Part shown: positions 54,235 to 64,000 of the stretch, piece by piece
How the letters are laid out: every line of letters starts with the position of its first letter
How positions within the stretch are numbered: the first letter of the stretch is position 1
The notes under the pieces: generated by a model
The model's input: the letters and a program-made list of their open reading frames with translations, nothing else
Databases searched by the model: none
What the model was told of the DNA's origin: nothing
Source of the DNA: Carnobacterium divergens
GTDB taxonomy: Bacteria > Bacillota > Bacilli > Lactobacillales > Carnobacteriaceae
Length of the DNA stretch: 64,000 nt
Direction: 5' to 3'
Assembly: GCF_900258435.1 (NCBI RefSeq)
Contig: NZ_LT992558.1
Span: 1,889,518 to 1,953,517, forward strand
Translations under genes and position numbers: made by a program

Positions 54235-55542
54235 CTAATTGTTTTCTTCTGATTTAAAATATTGACGAACTTCAGAAATAAAATAAAGTGAACCTGTAAT
54301 CAACAACACATCGCTACTGTCCATTTCGTTAATGGCTTTGACTAATCCTGTTTGCCAATTTTCTACTATTTCAACTGGACCTGCAACTTGATTAGCCAGT
54401 TCTTCACCTGTAGCCGCTCTGGGGTAGTCGAACGTTGCCACCATTAAATGCATGTTTTGAACCGTTTGTAACTGTGCCATCATGGTATCTACTGACTTGT
54501 CTTTTAATGCGGCAAATAAAACATAAATATCTTGGTTAGGGAAATCACGTTTAAGAGTTTCCACTAAACGGATCATCGCAGGTTCGTTGTGAGCGCCATC
54601 CATCACAATCAATGGCTGTTCATTTATTTTTTCCATTCTACCTGGCCAAAAAGCTTGTTTAAGTCCTCGTAGCATGTGCTCATGCCCGACAGCTAGTCCC
54701 GTTTCATGACTATAAATACGCAGTGCTTCAAGGGCAACCGCTGCATTTTCTACTTGATGCTCGCCTAACATTGAGATTTGAGCTTGTCGTAGGCAAATAT
54801 AGTCATCTTCAAAGGTGAATTGCTCTCCCCATGTCGGTAATGTTTGCCATTTGGAAACAAAAAAATCTTTGCCAAATTGACTTTGCAGACTATCTTGTTC
54901 AATCGCTATTTTTTCAATAACTGTTAAGGCTTCTGATGGGATTTTTCCAGTAACAACAGGAACACCAGCTTTAATAATTCCCGCTTTTTGGTAGGCAATT
55001 TCAGCAAGGGTGTTCCCTAAAATGTGCATATGATCGTACCCAATAGTCGTAATCACCGATACTATTGGCGTCACAACATTTGTTGAATCCACTAATCCGC
55101 CTAAACCGACTTCAACAATTACAACGTCCGCATGCCCCTCGCCAAAATACTGAAACATCATACTGTTAACGACTTCAAATTCAGTTGGACCTCCAAGTGG
55201 GGTTTCGTCTAATTCCATCACATACGGATAAATTAAATTCGCTAAACGTAAAATTTCTTCATTTGAAATCGGTTCTCCATTCACACTAATCCGTTCGTTA
55301 AAGCTTTCAATATAAGGTGAAGTAAATGTCCCGACGGTTTGACCCGCTGCTTCTAACATACTTCTAAGGTACGTAACAGTTGAACCTTTTCCATTTGTTC
55401 CTGCGACATGAATCGATTTAAATTTCCGTTCTGGATGACCTAATTTTTTCATCATCCATTCCATTCTTTTCAAGCCCGGTTTGATTCCTAAGGCTAAACG
55501 ACTGTGAATCCAAGTCAACGCTTCTTCATATGTGTTAAACAA
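54235..55542 (-). CDS. folC: Folylpolyglutamate synthase / dihydrofolate synthase FolC
   Basis: 435-residue Mur-ligase-like enzyme that adds glutamate to folates. The P-loop is in HVAGTNGKGST (about residues 46-56), the omega loop TSPYIESFNERI follows, and the second ATP site is in VDGAHNEPA-like VMDGAHNEPA. The start is TTG 55542 with GGTGGG 7 bases upstream. valS lies upstream, and folC-valS adjacency is common in Bacillota. Confidence 0.94.
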   Translation of the reverse strand: MFNTYEEALTWIHSRLALGIKPGLKRMEWMMKKLGHPERKFKSIHVAGTNGKGSTVTYLRSMLEAAGQTVGTFTSPYIESFNERISVNGEPISNEEILRLANLIYPYVMELDETPLGGPTEFEVVNSMMFQYFGEGHADVVIVEVGLGGLVDSTNVVTPIVSVITTIGYDHMHILGNTLAEIAYQKAGIIKAGVPVVTGKIPSEALTVIEKIAIEQDSLQSQFGKDFFVSKWQTLPTWGEQFTFEDDYICLRQAQISMLGEHQVENAAVALEALRIYSHETGLAVGHEHMLRGLKQAFWPGRMEKINEQPLIVMDGAHNEPAMIRLVETLKRDFPNQDIYVLFAALKDKSVDTMMAQLQTVQNMHLMVATFDYPRAATGEELANQVAGPVEIVENWQTGLVKAINEMDSSDVLLITGSLYFISEVRQYFKSEENN

Positions 55543-55635
55543 ATCGATCCCACCATTTCTTTTCAGTTAGTTCTTTACTATGAATACTATTATACCGTTC
55601 TACTCGTCTGGTGACTATTGATTTTATTTTTTAAT

Positions 55636-55686
55636 AAAAAACTTGAACAGCTTTTCCTTATTAAAAAAGGAGGCTGTTCAAGTTGA
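55636..55686 (-). terminator. Terminator of valS
   Basis: Minus-strand AACTTGAACAGC...CCTTTTT / AAAAAGG...GCTGTTCAAGTT long helix, followed by six Ts. Confidence 0.92.
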
Positions 55687-55689
55687 TTA

Positions 55690-58335
55690 TTATGCTTGTG
55701 CTTTTAAGACATTAATGCGTTCAGCTACTGCTTCACGTTTTTCAAGGTAATCTTTTTCTTTTGCTCGTTCGCTTTCAACAACTGCTTCAGGAGCACTTGA
55801 AACAAAACGTTCGTTAGAAAGTTTTCCTTGAACACGTTTCACTTCGCCATCCCATTTCGCCATTTCTTTTTCAAGACGTGTGATTTCTTCTGCAATATTG
55901 ATTAGACCTGCTAGTGGCAAGTAAATTTCAGCGCCTGTAATGACTGCACTCATTGCTGTTTCAGGTGCTGTTACGTCACTTGCAATCGTCAAAGTTTCAA
56001 GGTTACAAAAACGTTCAATATAATGTTGATTTTCAATTAAGAAGGATTCAATCGTAAGATCATTTGTTTTAATCAACAATTCTACCTTTTTAGACATCGG
56101 TGTATTCACTTCTGAGCGAATGTTACGAACAGAACGAATCAACTCCATTAACACTTCCATTCCTTTTGCAGCTGTTTCATCGTTAAATTCAGGGCGCACA
56201 ACTGGGTACTCGGCTACCACTAATGATTCACCGTGATGCGGCACACTTTCCCAGATTTTTTCAGTTACGAAAGGCATAATTGGGTGCAACAAGCGTAAGG
56301 TTTGATCTAATACATGAGCTAAAATACTTCTGGTTGTTAATTTAGCTGCTTCATCTTCCCCATTTAACACACCTTTACTCATTTCGATATACCAATCACA
56401 GAAATCATCCCAAATAAAGTTGTATAGGTGACGACCTGCTTCACCAAACTCAAATTTTTCAGATAAATTCGTTACGTGTTCAATCGTTTCGTTTAAACGA
56501 GTTAAAATCCAGCGATCTGCAATCGTTTTTGGTCCAGTCAAATCGATTTCATCCACTGTTAAACCGTCCATGTTCATAATAGCAAAGCGACTAGCGTTCC
56601 ACACTTTATTAATGAAGTTCCAGCTAGCATCCATCTTATCGTAGCTAAAACGAACATCTTGACCAGGTGCTGAACCATTGGATAAGAACCAACGTAAGGC
56701 ATCTGCACCGTATTTATCAATGACTTCCATAGGGTCAATTCCGTTCCCTAATGATTTACTCATTTTGCGACCTTGTTCGTCACGAATTAATCCGTGAATC
56801 AAAACATTTTCAAAAGGACGCTCTTCTGTAAATTCTAAACTTTGGAACATCATTCGACTTACCCAGAAGAAGATAATATCATATCCTGTTACTAAAGTAT
56901 TTGTTGGGAAATAACGTTTAAAATCTGGCGCTTCTGTATCTGGCCAACCCATCGTTGAAAATGGCCATAAAGCTGAACTGAACCACGTATCTAATACATC
57001 TGGATCTTGAATCCAATTTTCCGCATCTGCTGGTTCTTCCATGCCCACATACAATTCTCCTGTTTCTTTGTGGTACCATGCTGGAATACGATGTCCCCAC
57101 CATAACTGACGAGAAATAACCCAATCATGAACATTTTCCATCCAACGCATATACGTATTTTCAAAGCGTTCAGGAACAAAGTTTACAGCTTGATCCGTAG
57201 CTTGATTGTCCATTGCTTCTTTTGCTAATGGTGCCATTTTAACAAACCATTGGGTTGATAAACGTGGCTCTACGACAACTCCTGTGCGTTCAGAATGTCC
57301 TACACTATGAACCATTTTTTCAATTTTAATTAAACGACCGATTTCTTCTAATTCTTTAATGATTTCTTTACGTGCTTTAAAACGGTCCATGCCTTCATAT
57401 TTACCTGCAAGTTCATTCATTGTTCCATCTTCATTCATTACATTGATACGTGGTAAATCATGACGATTTCCAACTTCAAAGTCATTTGGATCATGAGCTG
57501 GAGTTATTTTAACAACACCTGTTCCAAAATCCATTTCAACATACTCATCTGCAATAATCGGAATTTCTTTATTGACGATTGGCAACACCAACATTTTTCC
57601 AATTAAGTGTTTGTAACGATCGTCTTCTGGATGAACTGCAACGGCTGTATCGCCTAACATCGTTTCAGGTCGAGTAGTAGCAATTTCTAAGACGCCACTG
57701 CCGTCAGCTAAAGGATAGCTCATATGATAAAAAGCGCCTTCTACGTCTTTGTGGATTACTTCGATATCCGATAAGGCAGTTTTTGCTTTTGGATCCCAGT
57801 TGATAATGTATTCTCCCCGATAAATTAACTCTTTTTCAAACATGGTCACAAAAACTTTACGAACAGCTTCTGATAACCCCTCGTCAAGGGTAAAACGTTC
57901 ACGGCTATAATCAACAGAAATCCCAACTTTTGCCCATTGTTCACGAATAAAAGTTGCGTACTCTTCTTTCCATTCCCAAACGGTGTCGATAAATTTTTCG
58001 CGTCCTAAATCATAGCGTGAAACACCTTCTGCAGCTAGCTTTTCTTCTACTTTTGCTTGTGTTGCAATCCCCGCATGATCCATTCCTGGCAACCAAAGAG
58101 TGTCGTATCCTTGCATGCGTTTTTGACGAATGATGATGTCTTGTAAAGTTGTGTCCCAAGCGTGTCCTAAATGTAATTTACCCGTTACGTTTGGTGGTGG
58201 AATCACGATTGAATACGGTTTTTTGGTCATATCTCCACTTGGTTTAAATAAATCCTTTGCTACCCACTCATCATAGCGCCCCGCTTCAACTTCTTGGGGA
58301 TTGTATTTTGTTGGCATTTTTAATTCTTCTGTCAT
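55690..58335 (-). CDS. valS: Valyl-tRNA synthetase
   Basis: 881-residue class I synthetase. HIGH-like motif [13 protein letters not shown] (about residues 48-60), editing (CP1) domain with [20 protein letters not shown] motif [11 protein letters not shown] (about 525), anticodon domain and a C-terminal coiled coil ([20 protein letters not shown]). Length and order are standard. A valine T-box leader controls it. Confidence 0.97.
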   Translation of the reverse strand: MTEELKMPTKYNPQEVEAGRYDEWVAKDLFKPSGDMTKKPYSIVIPPPNVTGKLHLGHAWDTTLQDIIIRQKRMQGYDTLWLPGMDHAGIATQAKVEEKLAAEGVSRYDLGREKFIDTVWEWKEEYATFIREQWAKVGISVDYSRERFTLDEGLSEAVRKVFVTMFEKELIYRGEYIINWDPKAKTALSDIEVIHKDVEGAFYHMSYPLADGSGVLEIATTRPETMLGDTAVAVHPEDDRYKHLIGKMLVLPIVNKEIPIIADEYVEMDFGTGVVKITPAHDPNDFEVGNRHDLPRINVMNEDGTMNELAGKYEGMDRFKARKEIIKELEEIGRLIKIEKMVHSVGHSERTGVVVEPRLSTQWFVKMAPLAKEAMDNQATDQAVNFVPERFENTYMRWMENVHDWVISRQLWWGHRIPAWYHKETGELYVGMEEPADAENWIQDPDVLDTWFSSALWPFSTMGWPDTEAPDFKRYFPTNTLVTGYDIIFFWVSRMMFQSLEFTEERPFENVLIHGLIRDEQGRKMSKSLGNGIDPMEVIDKYGADALRWFLSNGSAPGQDVRFSYDKMDASWNFINKVWNASRFAIMNMDGLTVDEIDLTGPKTIADRWILTRLNETIEHVTNLSEKFEFGEAGRHLYNFIWDDFCDWYIEMSKGVLNGEDEAAKLTTRSILAHVLDQTLRLLHPIMPFVTEKIWESVPHHGESLVVAEYPVVRPEFNDETAAKGMEVLMELIRSVRNIRSEVNTPMSKKVELLIKTNDLTIESFLIENQHYIERFCNLETLTIASDVTAPETAMSAVITGAEIYLPLAGLINIAEEITRLEKEMAKWDGEVKRVQGKLSNERFVSSAPEAVVESERAKEKDYLEKREAVAERINVLKAQA

Positions 58336-58399
58336 TTGTACAACCTCTTTTCTTAATTTGATTTAACTCAGCCTATGAAGGTTTGAAATCAAGGCAAAC

Positions 58400-58660
58400 T
58401 AAAAAGCACCCACCCTAATAACAAACTACTTATTAGGACGAATGCTTGAATTCGCGGTACCACCTATTTTGCGCGTCTCTTTGTGACACACCTCTCAACT
58501 TTCAGTCGTTAACGGATAACCACCCGAGATAAGCTACTCCTACTTCACCTATCCAGCTCCCAAGCTACCTTTTCTGTCCGTCGATTAAGAACTCTCAGCA
58601 ACTGTTCTATTCTCTAAAATCTAAGGGGCAGATACTCCTCTTGTTCAAAGCTTTTTTCTT
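58400..58660 (-). promoter_or_regulatory. Valine T-box riboswitch of valS
   Basis: The T-box sequence ATAGGTGGTACCGCG lies at minus 58467-58453. The specifier loop reads GAA-GTA-G, with GTA (Val) at minus 58543-58541. Stem I and a GGTGGTTATCCG region precede it. The terminator pairs GCATTCGTCCTAATAA with TTATTAGGGTGGGTGC and ends in five Ts (58401-58445). Uncharged tRNA-Val should raise valS expression. Confidence 0.92.
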
Positions 58661-58666
58661 TTCTTA

Positions 58667-58695
58667 ATTCTAGCATTGAAGCTGACGAAACTCAA
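58667..58695 (-). promoter_or_regulatory. Promoter of the valS T-box transcript
   Basis: TTGAGT (58695-58690) and TAGAAT (58672-58667), 17-base spacer, just after the tpx stop. Confidence 0.75.
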
Positions 58696-58715
58696 TCTTT
58701 TTTTACAAATTTGGC

Positions 58716-59219
58716 TTATTTGGCAGCAACTGCTGCTTTGGCTGCTTCAATTGCTTTTTCGTAATTTGGTTCATGGCTCATTTCTGAAACAATTTCTTCA
58801 TATACTAAGACCCCTTCGCGATTAACCACAAAGACGGAACGTGCTAGTAAATCTAATTCAGGCATATATAATCCGTAGCTTTTAGCAAACGTTAAGTCCG
58901 TATCGTGAAGCATTTCCATTTCAACGCCATTCCCAGCACACCAATCTGCTTGCTCTTCTTTTGTATTGTTTGAAATGGTCATCAACTGTACGCCTTCAAG
59001 TTTTCCAGCAATTTGGTTAAATTGTTTGGTTTGAATTGCACAAACGGATGTATCAATATTTGGAATCACACTGATTAACGCCACTTCTCCTTGGTAATCA
59101 GATAATGAAATGACTTGATCGTTTAAGTTTTTTAATTGAAATCCAGGTGCTTTTTCTCCAACTTTTGGTTGTGTTCCTTCGACTTTTATCACGGTGCCTC
59201 GTTTAGTAATTTCCATCAT
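58716..59219 (-). CDS. tpx: Thiol peroxidase Tpx
   Basis: 167-residue atypical 2-Cys peroxiredoxin that reduces peroxides with thioredoxin. The peroxidatic Cys is in NIDTSVCAIQT (about residue 61) and the resolving Cys in ADWCAGNG (about 95). ATG 59219 follows AAAGGAG by 6 bases; a second ATG directly follows it. It lies between rex and the valS leader, linking redox genes in this part of the map. Confidence 0.94.
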   Translation of the reverse strand: MMEITKRGTVIKVEGTQPKVGEKAPGFQLKNLNDQVISLSDYQGEVALISVIPNIDTSVCAIQTKQFNQIAGKLEGVQLMTISNNTKEEQADWCAGNGVEMEMLHDTDLTFAKSYGLYMPELDLLARSVFVVNREGVLVYEEIVSEMSHEPNYEKAIEAAKAAVAAK

Positions 59220-59308
59220 TATAATCTCCTTTTAGTAAAAAACATTGTTTGTCTTCTTCTAGTATACGAAAAAAAACAAAAGCGACGCAACCATTCTGCT
59301 TCAACTAC

Positions 59309-59965
59309 TTAAATCTCTACTTTTTCACGAAGGTGTTCGTTGAAATAGATCAAGGTTAATAATTCTGTTGTTAAATCGATGTAGCGGATGTCGACTTCAG
59401 GAGGGGCTGACACACGACCTGGCGCGAAGTTTAAGATAGCCGTCACACCGGCTGCAACTAAGGAGTCAATTGCTTCTTGCGAGTATTTACTTGGCACTGT
59501 TGAAATAGCAGTGTTTATCCCTTCTTCTTGAATAATTTCCGCCATTTTGTCAATGGAATAAATCGGAATACCTGAAAGGACTTCGCCACATTGCGTCTCA
59601 TCTTTTTCAAATCCGCAGGCGATTTTCAGGTTTTCATCTCGTCGGAAATTATTTGCTAATAAGGCTTTCCCTAAATTCCCAACGCCAACTATTGCTACTT
59701 TCGTTAACTTATTCACATTTAAAATTTGATCAAAAACTTCAATTACATGATCGACATCATAGCCGTACCCACTTCGTCCAAGTTCTCCAAAATGGGAAAA
59801 ATCTCGTCGAATGGTTGTAGAGGGAACTTGGGTTAAGGCACTGAATTCTTTTGATTTAATTCGCTTCACTCCAGAATCTTCTAATGTTTTTAAATAGCGA
59901 TAATAAAGTGGCAAACGTTTTGCCGTTGCTTTTGGCAACTGTACTGCTTCTAATTTTTTTACCAA
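59309..59965 (-). CDS. rex: Redox-sensing transcriptional repressor Rex
   Basis: About 218 residues. An N-terminal winged helix (RLPLYYRYLKTLEDSG; EFSALTQVPSTTIRRDFSHFG) precedes a Rossmann domain with the NADH-binding GVGNLGKALL. The C-terminal helix swaps between the dimer partners. Rex binds DNA when NAD+ is high and lets go when NADH builds up, controlling fermentation genes. The start is unclear: GTG 59974 lies within AGGAAGGTGA, so TTG 59965 is preferred. A Rex-like palindrome lies upstream. Confidence 0.93.
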   Translation of the reverse strand: MVKKLEAVQLPKATAKRLPLYYRYLKTLEDSGVKRIKSKEFSALTQVPSTTIRRDFSHFGELGRSGYGYDVDHVIEVFDQILNVNKLTKVAIVGVGNLGKALLANNFRRDENLKIACGFEKDETQCGEVLSGIPIYSIDKMAEIIQEEGINTAISTVPSKYSQEAIDSLVAAGVTAILNFAPGRVSAPPEVDIRYIDLTTELLTLIYFNEHLREKVEI

Positions 59966-59998
59966 CAAATTCACCTTCCTGTTTTCACTCTTATCCCC

Positions 59999-60027
59999 AT
60001 ATTACCATTGTCATACCGGACATTCAA
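59999..60027 (-). promoter_or_regulatory. Promoter of rex
   Basis: TTGAAT (60027-60022) and TAATAT (60004-59999), 17-base spacer. Confidence 0.65.
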
Positions 60028-60032
60028 TTAAA

Positions 60033-60050
60033 TTGTGATTTTTTTCACAG
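60033..60050. promoter_or_regulatory. Candidate Rex operator
   Basis: TTGTGAT-TTTT-TTCACAG matches 12 of 14 half-site positions of TTGTGAA-N4-TTCACAA. It is 6 bases upstream of the rex -35, which would suit autoregulation. Confidence 0.55.
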
Positions 60051-60056
60051 TCGTAA

Positions 60057-60098
60057 CAAAAAAGCTAATTAGCGTATTTTTTTTACACTAACTAGCTA
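60057..60098 (-). terminator. Terminator of the amidohydrolase gene
   Basis: Minus-strand AGCTAgTTAG / CTAAtTAGCT stem with an A-rich loop, followed by six Ts. Confidence 0.8.
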
Positions 60099-60103
60099 GG
60101 TTC

Positions 60104-61708
60104 TTATTTTGTTGAAAAAACGATTTGATTGGCAATGACTGTTTTCAGTACTTTTATTGTTCTTAATTCTTTTGTAGAAATAGTGAAGGGATTGTCTTTT
60201 AAAATCGTAAAATCACTAACAAATCCGGGTTTTATCATCCCTCTGGTCGTTTCGTGATAGCAAGCTTTTGCACTTCCAACCGTATATAATCGAATGGCTT
60301 CAAATCGTGACAATGCTTCTTCAGGAAAATAGTGTTTTCCATCTAAATCAGAGCTAACCGTTCTCGTTACGGCTGCGTGAATGCCGTAAAAAGGATTTGG
60401 GATTTCAACAGGGGCGTCACTTCCTCCTGCTGTTGCAAAACCTGCTTTTTGGATGCTTTTCCATGCAAAAGCAAGAGGTGGATGTGTCTCCCCTAAAACT
60501 TCAAGAGCCCAAGGTAAGTCGCTGCTCATAAATTGCGGTTGTAAATCAAACAACAACGGCATACCACTTGCTTTTTCCAATAAATCAGGTCGAAGCCACG
60601 GTGTGTGAATCATTCGGTCTAGTTGACCTGCTTTTGGAGGATATTTTTTTAATGTAGTGATGACATTTTCAAAAGCTTGATCGCCTAAAATATGAATCGC
60701 TACAGGCAGTTCTGCTTTTCTTGCATCCTTTACCATAGTCTCGAAAACTTCGTCGGTTTGGACTTGTAAACCAAATTGAGTCGGTTCATTTGGATATGAA
60801 TGGGACATCAACGCCGTTTTAGAACCGACTGTTCCATCATAGAAGATTTTCATTGCGCCTAATTCCACCCACGGATGATTGCTTAAAAAGGTTTCATTCG
60901 ATTGATTGAAGTTCGCTAATTCAGCATTATGAATCAGTAAATGAGATCTAAATGGCAGTTGATTTTCTTGATTTCCAACAACATCAGTAAAGGTTTTAAA
61001 CGTGCCTGTAAAGCCATTAAAGTAATGCAAATCTTCTGAATGTCCACCTGTTATTCCTTTTGACCATAAATCTTCAATTGCCAATTTTAAATAATTTTCC
61101 ATTTCTGTGGGTGTTGCTAGTGGAAAGGCATCGATGGCTAAATTGGTCGCCTCGTCTTTTAAAATACCCGTTAGTTTGCCATCTGGTGTTAGGTCAATTT
61201 CACCGCCACCTTCAAATACTTGATGATTTTTTAACTGAATTTTTTTGATAAAAGGTGAATTAATGACTACATTATGATAGTCGATGCGTCTCACTAAAAT
61301 AGGCTGTCGCGTTGAAATTTGATCTAAATCTTGATAAGTAAGTCCACGTCCATCGTCTTCCCACATGTTCTCATTGTAGCCTTCTACAAATAGCCATTCA
61401 TCTGGCTTTAACGTCGCTACTTTGTCAGCTATCATTTTTAATGCTGCTGTTCTTGAGGTTTGTTGGTTTAAATTTAAGCGGGCTAAGCTTTGTCCGTACC
61501 ATAATAAATGCAAGTGACTGTCCACCAAACCAGGTAGCACAGTTGCTCCTTTTAAATCGATTTCTTCTTTAATTAGCTCCCCATACTGCGCTTTTAATTG
61601 GGCTTCTGAACCCGTTGCTATAATTTCAGTTTCATTTGCTAGCACACTTTCGACGGTTGCTCCCTCGTTTTCCATTGTATAAAAAAGACCATTTGTCCAT
61701 AATTTCAT
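60104..61708 (-). CDS. Amidohydrolase family protein (YtcJ-like)
   Basis: 534-residue metal-dependent amidohydrolase of the YtcJ/amidohydrolase-3 group. The metal motif DSHLHLLWYG (about residues 63-72) takes the place of HxH; other ligands are seen in AIHILGDQAFENV and ATAGGSDAPVE. The gene stands alone. Substrates of this group are mostly unknown, for example N-substituted amides or exotic hydantoin-like compounds; no specific reaction can be named. ATG 61708 has a weak GGTGGG site. Confidence 0.85.
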   Translation of the reverse strand: MKLWTNGLFYTMENEGATVESVLANETEIIATGSEAQLKAQYGELIKEEIDLKGATVLPGLVDSHLHLLWYGQSLARLNLNQQTSRTAALKMIADKVATLKPDEWLFVEGYNENMWEDDGRGLTYQDLDQISTRQPILVRRIDYHNVVINSPFIKKIQLKNHQVFEGGGEIDLTPDGKLTGILKDEATNLAIDAFPLATPTEMENYLKLAIEDLWSKGITGGHSEDLHYFNGFTGTFKTFTDVVGNQENQLPFRSHLLIHNAELANFNQSNETFLSNHPWVELGAMKIFYDGTVGSKTALMSHSYPNEPTQFGLQVQTDEVFETMVKDARKAELPVAIHILGDQAFENVITTLKKYPPKAGQLDRMIHTPWLRPDLLEKASGMPLLFDLQPQFMSSDLPWALEVLGETHPPLAFAWKSIQKAGFATAGGSDAPVEIPNPFYGIHAAVTRTVSSDLDGKHYFPEEALSRFEAIRLYTVGSAKACYHETTRGMIKPGFVSDFTILKDNPFTISTKELRTIKVLKTVIANQIVFSTK

Positions 61709-61840
61709 TTAAAACCCACCATTCTTTTTCGATTACTCATTTATTATAGTCCCATTATAATAAAAAACAAGTTCTAATTCCTTCATTTTAACTGACTTTA
61801 TTGCTTCTTTTTGTTGTTCTTCCCCTTGTAAATACAATCA

Positions 61841-61876
61841 AAAAAGTGATTCAGCACCAACGGCTAAATCACTTTG
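61841..61876 (-). terminator. Terminator of thiI
   Basis: Minus-strand AAAGTGATTtAGC / GCTgAATCACTTT stem, followed by six Ts. Confidence 0.85.
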
Positions 61877-61887
61877 TTCTTTCATTA

Positions 61888-63105
61888 TTATAAGAAATCA
61901 GAAAATTCTTCTTCTTGCATTTTTTCCAAATTGTCTCCGATTTTGATTTCGCTAATCACAAGCCCTGCCATTGCGCGTTCAATTAGTCCTTCAACATCCA
62001 ATCTTGCTTCAAAGCCTTGTGCTTTGTCTAGTTTTGGTTTTGTTTTTGGTGCTGGCGGAGCAAAAATAGTACAGCAATCCTCAAAGGGTTGAATCGACAA
62101 ATCAAATGTATCGATTTTTTGGGCAATTTCAATGATTTCATTTTTATCCATTGAAACCACCGGACGGATAATTGGCGTATTGGTTACTTCATTGATAGCT
62201 ACCATGCTTTGTAACGTTTGAGATGCTACTTGACCAAGAGACTCTCCATTAATAATCGCTAGACCTTTTTGTTGTGCTCGAATTTGATCGGTTAAACGCA
62301 TCATCATTCTTCGGGTCACTGTCATTAAATAGCCTTCTGGTACTACTCGTTTAATTTCTTCTTGGATTTCAGTAAAAGGGACTTCAATAAACTGAATACT
62401 GCCAACATATGCTGTTAATTTAGCCGTTAAATCTTTGGCTTTTTGTAAGGCGCGTGGACTTGTATAAGGCGGGCTGTGGAAATGAACCGCTTCAATTTCA
62501 ACACCACGTTTCATTGCTAGATAACCTGCTACAGGAGAATCAATTCCACCTGATAACATTAACATCCCACGCCCACCAGAACCAACTGGTAAACCGCCTG
62601 CGCCTAAAATCGTTTCACAGGATAAAAAGAGCCCTTCTAAGCGAACTTCCACACGTAATTCAATATCTGGTTTTTTCACTTGAACTTTGATACCTTCGAT
62701 GTTTCTTAAAACTTCGCCACCTAGTAACTGGTTAATGTCATTAGTATCTAATTCAAATTTGTGGTCTGCGCGTCTTGTTGTAATCTTGAAGGTTTGACCT
62801 TCTTGATATACATTCCGAATCATCTCTACTGCTGCAACTTTCAAAGCTTCAATATCGCGTTCTACTTTAACTACTGGAGAATAGGTTTGAATTCCAAAAA
62901 TCGGTTGTAGACGATCCATTACTACCTGACTATCTGCCCCATTTAAAAGCAAATACATCCGATCCCGTTCACCATAAATTTTCACTTCTGGGTAATCGTG
63001 AAGGGCGTGACTCACATTTTTCACCAAGCGACTAATAAAGGTTCGTTTATTTTTTCCTTTTGTTGATAATTCGCCGTAACGAATCATAATTTCACTGTAT
63101 TGCAT
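61888..63105 (-). CDS. thiI: tRNA 4-thiouridine synthase ThiI
   Basis: 405-residue enzyme that makes 4-thiouridine at position 8 of tRNA. An N-terminal ferredoxin-like domain and THUMP domain (to about residue 165) precede the PP-loop ATPase domain ([12 protein letters not shown], near 190). No C-terminal rhodanese domain is present, the usual short form in Bacillota, which takes sulfur directly from the NifZ-type desulfurase encoded next to it. The C-terminus has a Cys pair in EDCCTIFAP. Confidence 0.94.
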   Translation of the reverse strand: MQYSEIMIRYGELSTKGKNKRTFISRLVKNVSHALHDYPEVKIYGERDRMYLLLNGADSQVVMDRLQPIFGIQTYSPVVKVERDIEALKVAAVEMIRNVYQEGQTFKITTRRADHKFELDTNDINQLLGGEVLRNIEGIKVQVKKPDIELRVEVRLEGLFLSCETILGAGGLPVGSGGRGMLMLSGGIDSPVAGYLAMKRGVEIEAVHFHSPPYTSPRALQKAKDLTAKLTAYVGSIQFIEVPFTEIQEEIKRVVPEGYLMTVTRRMMMRLTDQIRAQQKGLAIINGESLGQVASQTLQSMVAINEVTNTPIIRPVVSMDKNEIIEIAQKIDTFDLSIQPFEDCCTIFAPPAPKTKPKLDKAQGFEARLDVEGLIERAMAGLVISEIKIGDNLEKMQEEEFSDFL

Positions 63106-63137
63106 CTTTTTGTCATCTCTTTTCTTTGAGCTTTCGA

Positions 63138-64000
63138 TTAGTGGATATCGCGAAACTGACGGTATAGTGCATCAAATTCTTTGATAAATTGTTGAGCTTC
63201 TTCTATTGTATTAGTATCATTTAAGCTAACTCTGACTGCACTTGTAGCAATATTTTCAGGCACATGCATTGCAGACAAGGTACTTCCGCTTGTTTGACTT
63301 CTACTTGAACACGCACTGGTGGTGGAAATGTAGATGCCTTTTTTCTCAAAAGCATGAACCATTACTTCACCACGGATTCCTCTTAGTGCAAAGCACAAAA
63401 TATGAGGCGCGCCTTCTTTCGTTGAAAACAAGGTTACTTTAGCATAGCTGTCTAACTGATCCATCAAGTATTCTTTGATTTCAAGTTGACGCAATTGTTT
63501 TTCTTTTGGATCAGTCAATACTAGACGTAGTGCCTTTGACAGTGCCGTAATCCCAGCAACATTTTCAGTTCCGCTTCTCTTGCCCGACTCTTGCCCACCG
63601 CCATTTAAAAGAGGCGCGAGTTTTTTCCCTTTCTTCAAATACATAAAACCTGTTCCTCTGGGAGCATGGAATTTATGCCCAGAAAAGGTAGCGATATCGA
63701 TTCTTGAGTTTGTCGATAAATCAAGTGGAATTTTTCCAATTGCCTGTACTGCATCGACGTGAAAATGTACTTTTGGATAAGCTTTTAAGACTTCGCCAAT
63801 TTCTTCTAACGGCTGAACGCTCCCTATTTCATTATTAACAGCCATGATTGAAACTAAAGTAGTATCTGAGCGAAGTTCTTTTTTTAACGCCTTAACGGAA
63901 ACAACCCCTTCTTTGTTAACGGGCAAATAAGTAATATCAAATCCAAGCATTTTTAATTGTTCCATCGATTCTTTTACAGCCGGGTGTTCAATCGCCGTCG
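63138..64000 (-). CDS. Cysteine desulfurase (NifZ type), 5' end outside window
   Basis: C-terminal 287 residues of a second PLP cysteine desulfurase; the frame stays open to the window edge ([14 protein letters not shown] upstream of the first internal Met). PLP lysine in [10 protein letters not shown], active Cys in [14 protein letters not shown]. The longer cysteine loop with SACSSR differs from the IscS-like copy at 29963-31108. Its position 32 bases before thiI matches the nifZ-thiI pair of B. subtilis, so it likely gives sulfur to ThiI. Confidence 0.92.
   Translation of the reverse strand, partial: TAIEHPAVKESMEQLKMLGFDITYLPVNKEGVVSVKALKKELRSDTTLVSIMAVNNEIGSVQPLEEIGEVLKAYPKVHFHVDAVQAIGKIPLDLSTNSRIDIATFSGHKFHAPRGTGFMYLKKGKKLAPLLNGGGQESGKRSGTENVAGITALSKALRLVLTDPKEKQLRQLEIKEYLMDQLDSYAKVTLFSTKEGAPHILCFALRGIRGEVMVHAFEKKGIYISTTSACSSRSQTSGSTLSAMHVPENIATSAVRVSLNDTNTIEEAQQFIKEFDALYRQFRDIH

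Overview
The window is low-GC, AT-rich chromosome from a member of the Lactobacillales. Protein sequences and gene neighbourhoods look like the Enterococcaceae/Carnobacteriaceae branch: RNase J1, liaFSR, ireB-ruvX, the mltG-udk-greA row, gshF, and valS followed by tpx and rex. An intact MreB next to MreC, MreD and MinCD points to a rod-shaped cell. As I recall, Enterococcus proper lacks MreB and MinCD, so Carnobacterium or a close relative fits better. This is inference from gene content, not a placement by alignment. Nearly all of the window is core housekeeping sequence on the minus strand. I see no prophage, insertion sequence, CRISPR array, tRNA or rRNA gene.

Layout. 1-3.2 kb (+): the 3' end of rnjA, then an SOS-type Y-family polymerase/YolD pair behind a perfect LexA box. 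3.3-10.9 kb (-): a cysteine-less HesB-like protein, KtrC, the LiaFSR envelope-stress system, GreA, uridine kinase, MltG, and the ireB-ruvX-DUF1292 operon. 11-14.6 kb: alaS with an alanine T-box and a TPR protein. 14.7-18.5 kb: a YitT transporter and a BceAB-type ABC exporter with a BceR-like site. 18.7-21.7 kb: a helical-repeat protein (+), glutamate decarboxylase (-) and a lipid kinase (+). 21.7-31.1 kb (-): RecD2, a TPR protein, a histidine phosphatase, MnmA, a CiaRH-like two-component system, DUF1831 and a cysteine desulfurase, plus a 30-residue membrane-peptide ORF on +. 31.2-37 kb (-): GshF, a MazG-like protein, a coiled-coil membrane protein and LrgAB.

37.1-38.7 kb (+): rarA, then a structured transcript that fits 6S RNA. 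38.8-44.3 kb: MntH with a DtxR-type operator, two small orphan proteins, a universal stress protein, a YtxK-like methyltransferase with ackA, and a small membrane protein. 44.3-48 kb (-): the rplU-prp-rpmA operon with an L21 leader, and an amino-acid ABC importer behind a T-box with a predicted histidine specifier. 48-53.5 kb (-): minD, minC, mreD, mreC, mreB, csp and radC. 53.5-64 kb (-): HAD phosphatase, folC, valS with a valine T-box, tpx, rex, an amidohydrolase, thiI and a second cysteine desulfurase cut by the window end.

Regulation is the richest layer here: three T-boxes with readable specifier codons, an L21 leader, LexA, MntR-type, Rex-type, BceR-type and cre-like sites, and many intrinsic terminators. 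One terminator hairpin also contains the radC ribosome binding site. I found no convincing new multi-gene system. The best leads are small: the 30-residue peptide gene, two proteins with internal duplications, the radC hairpin and the predicted histidine T-box.
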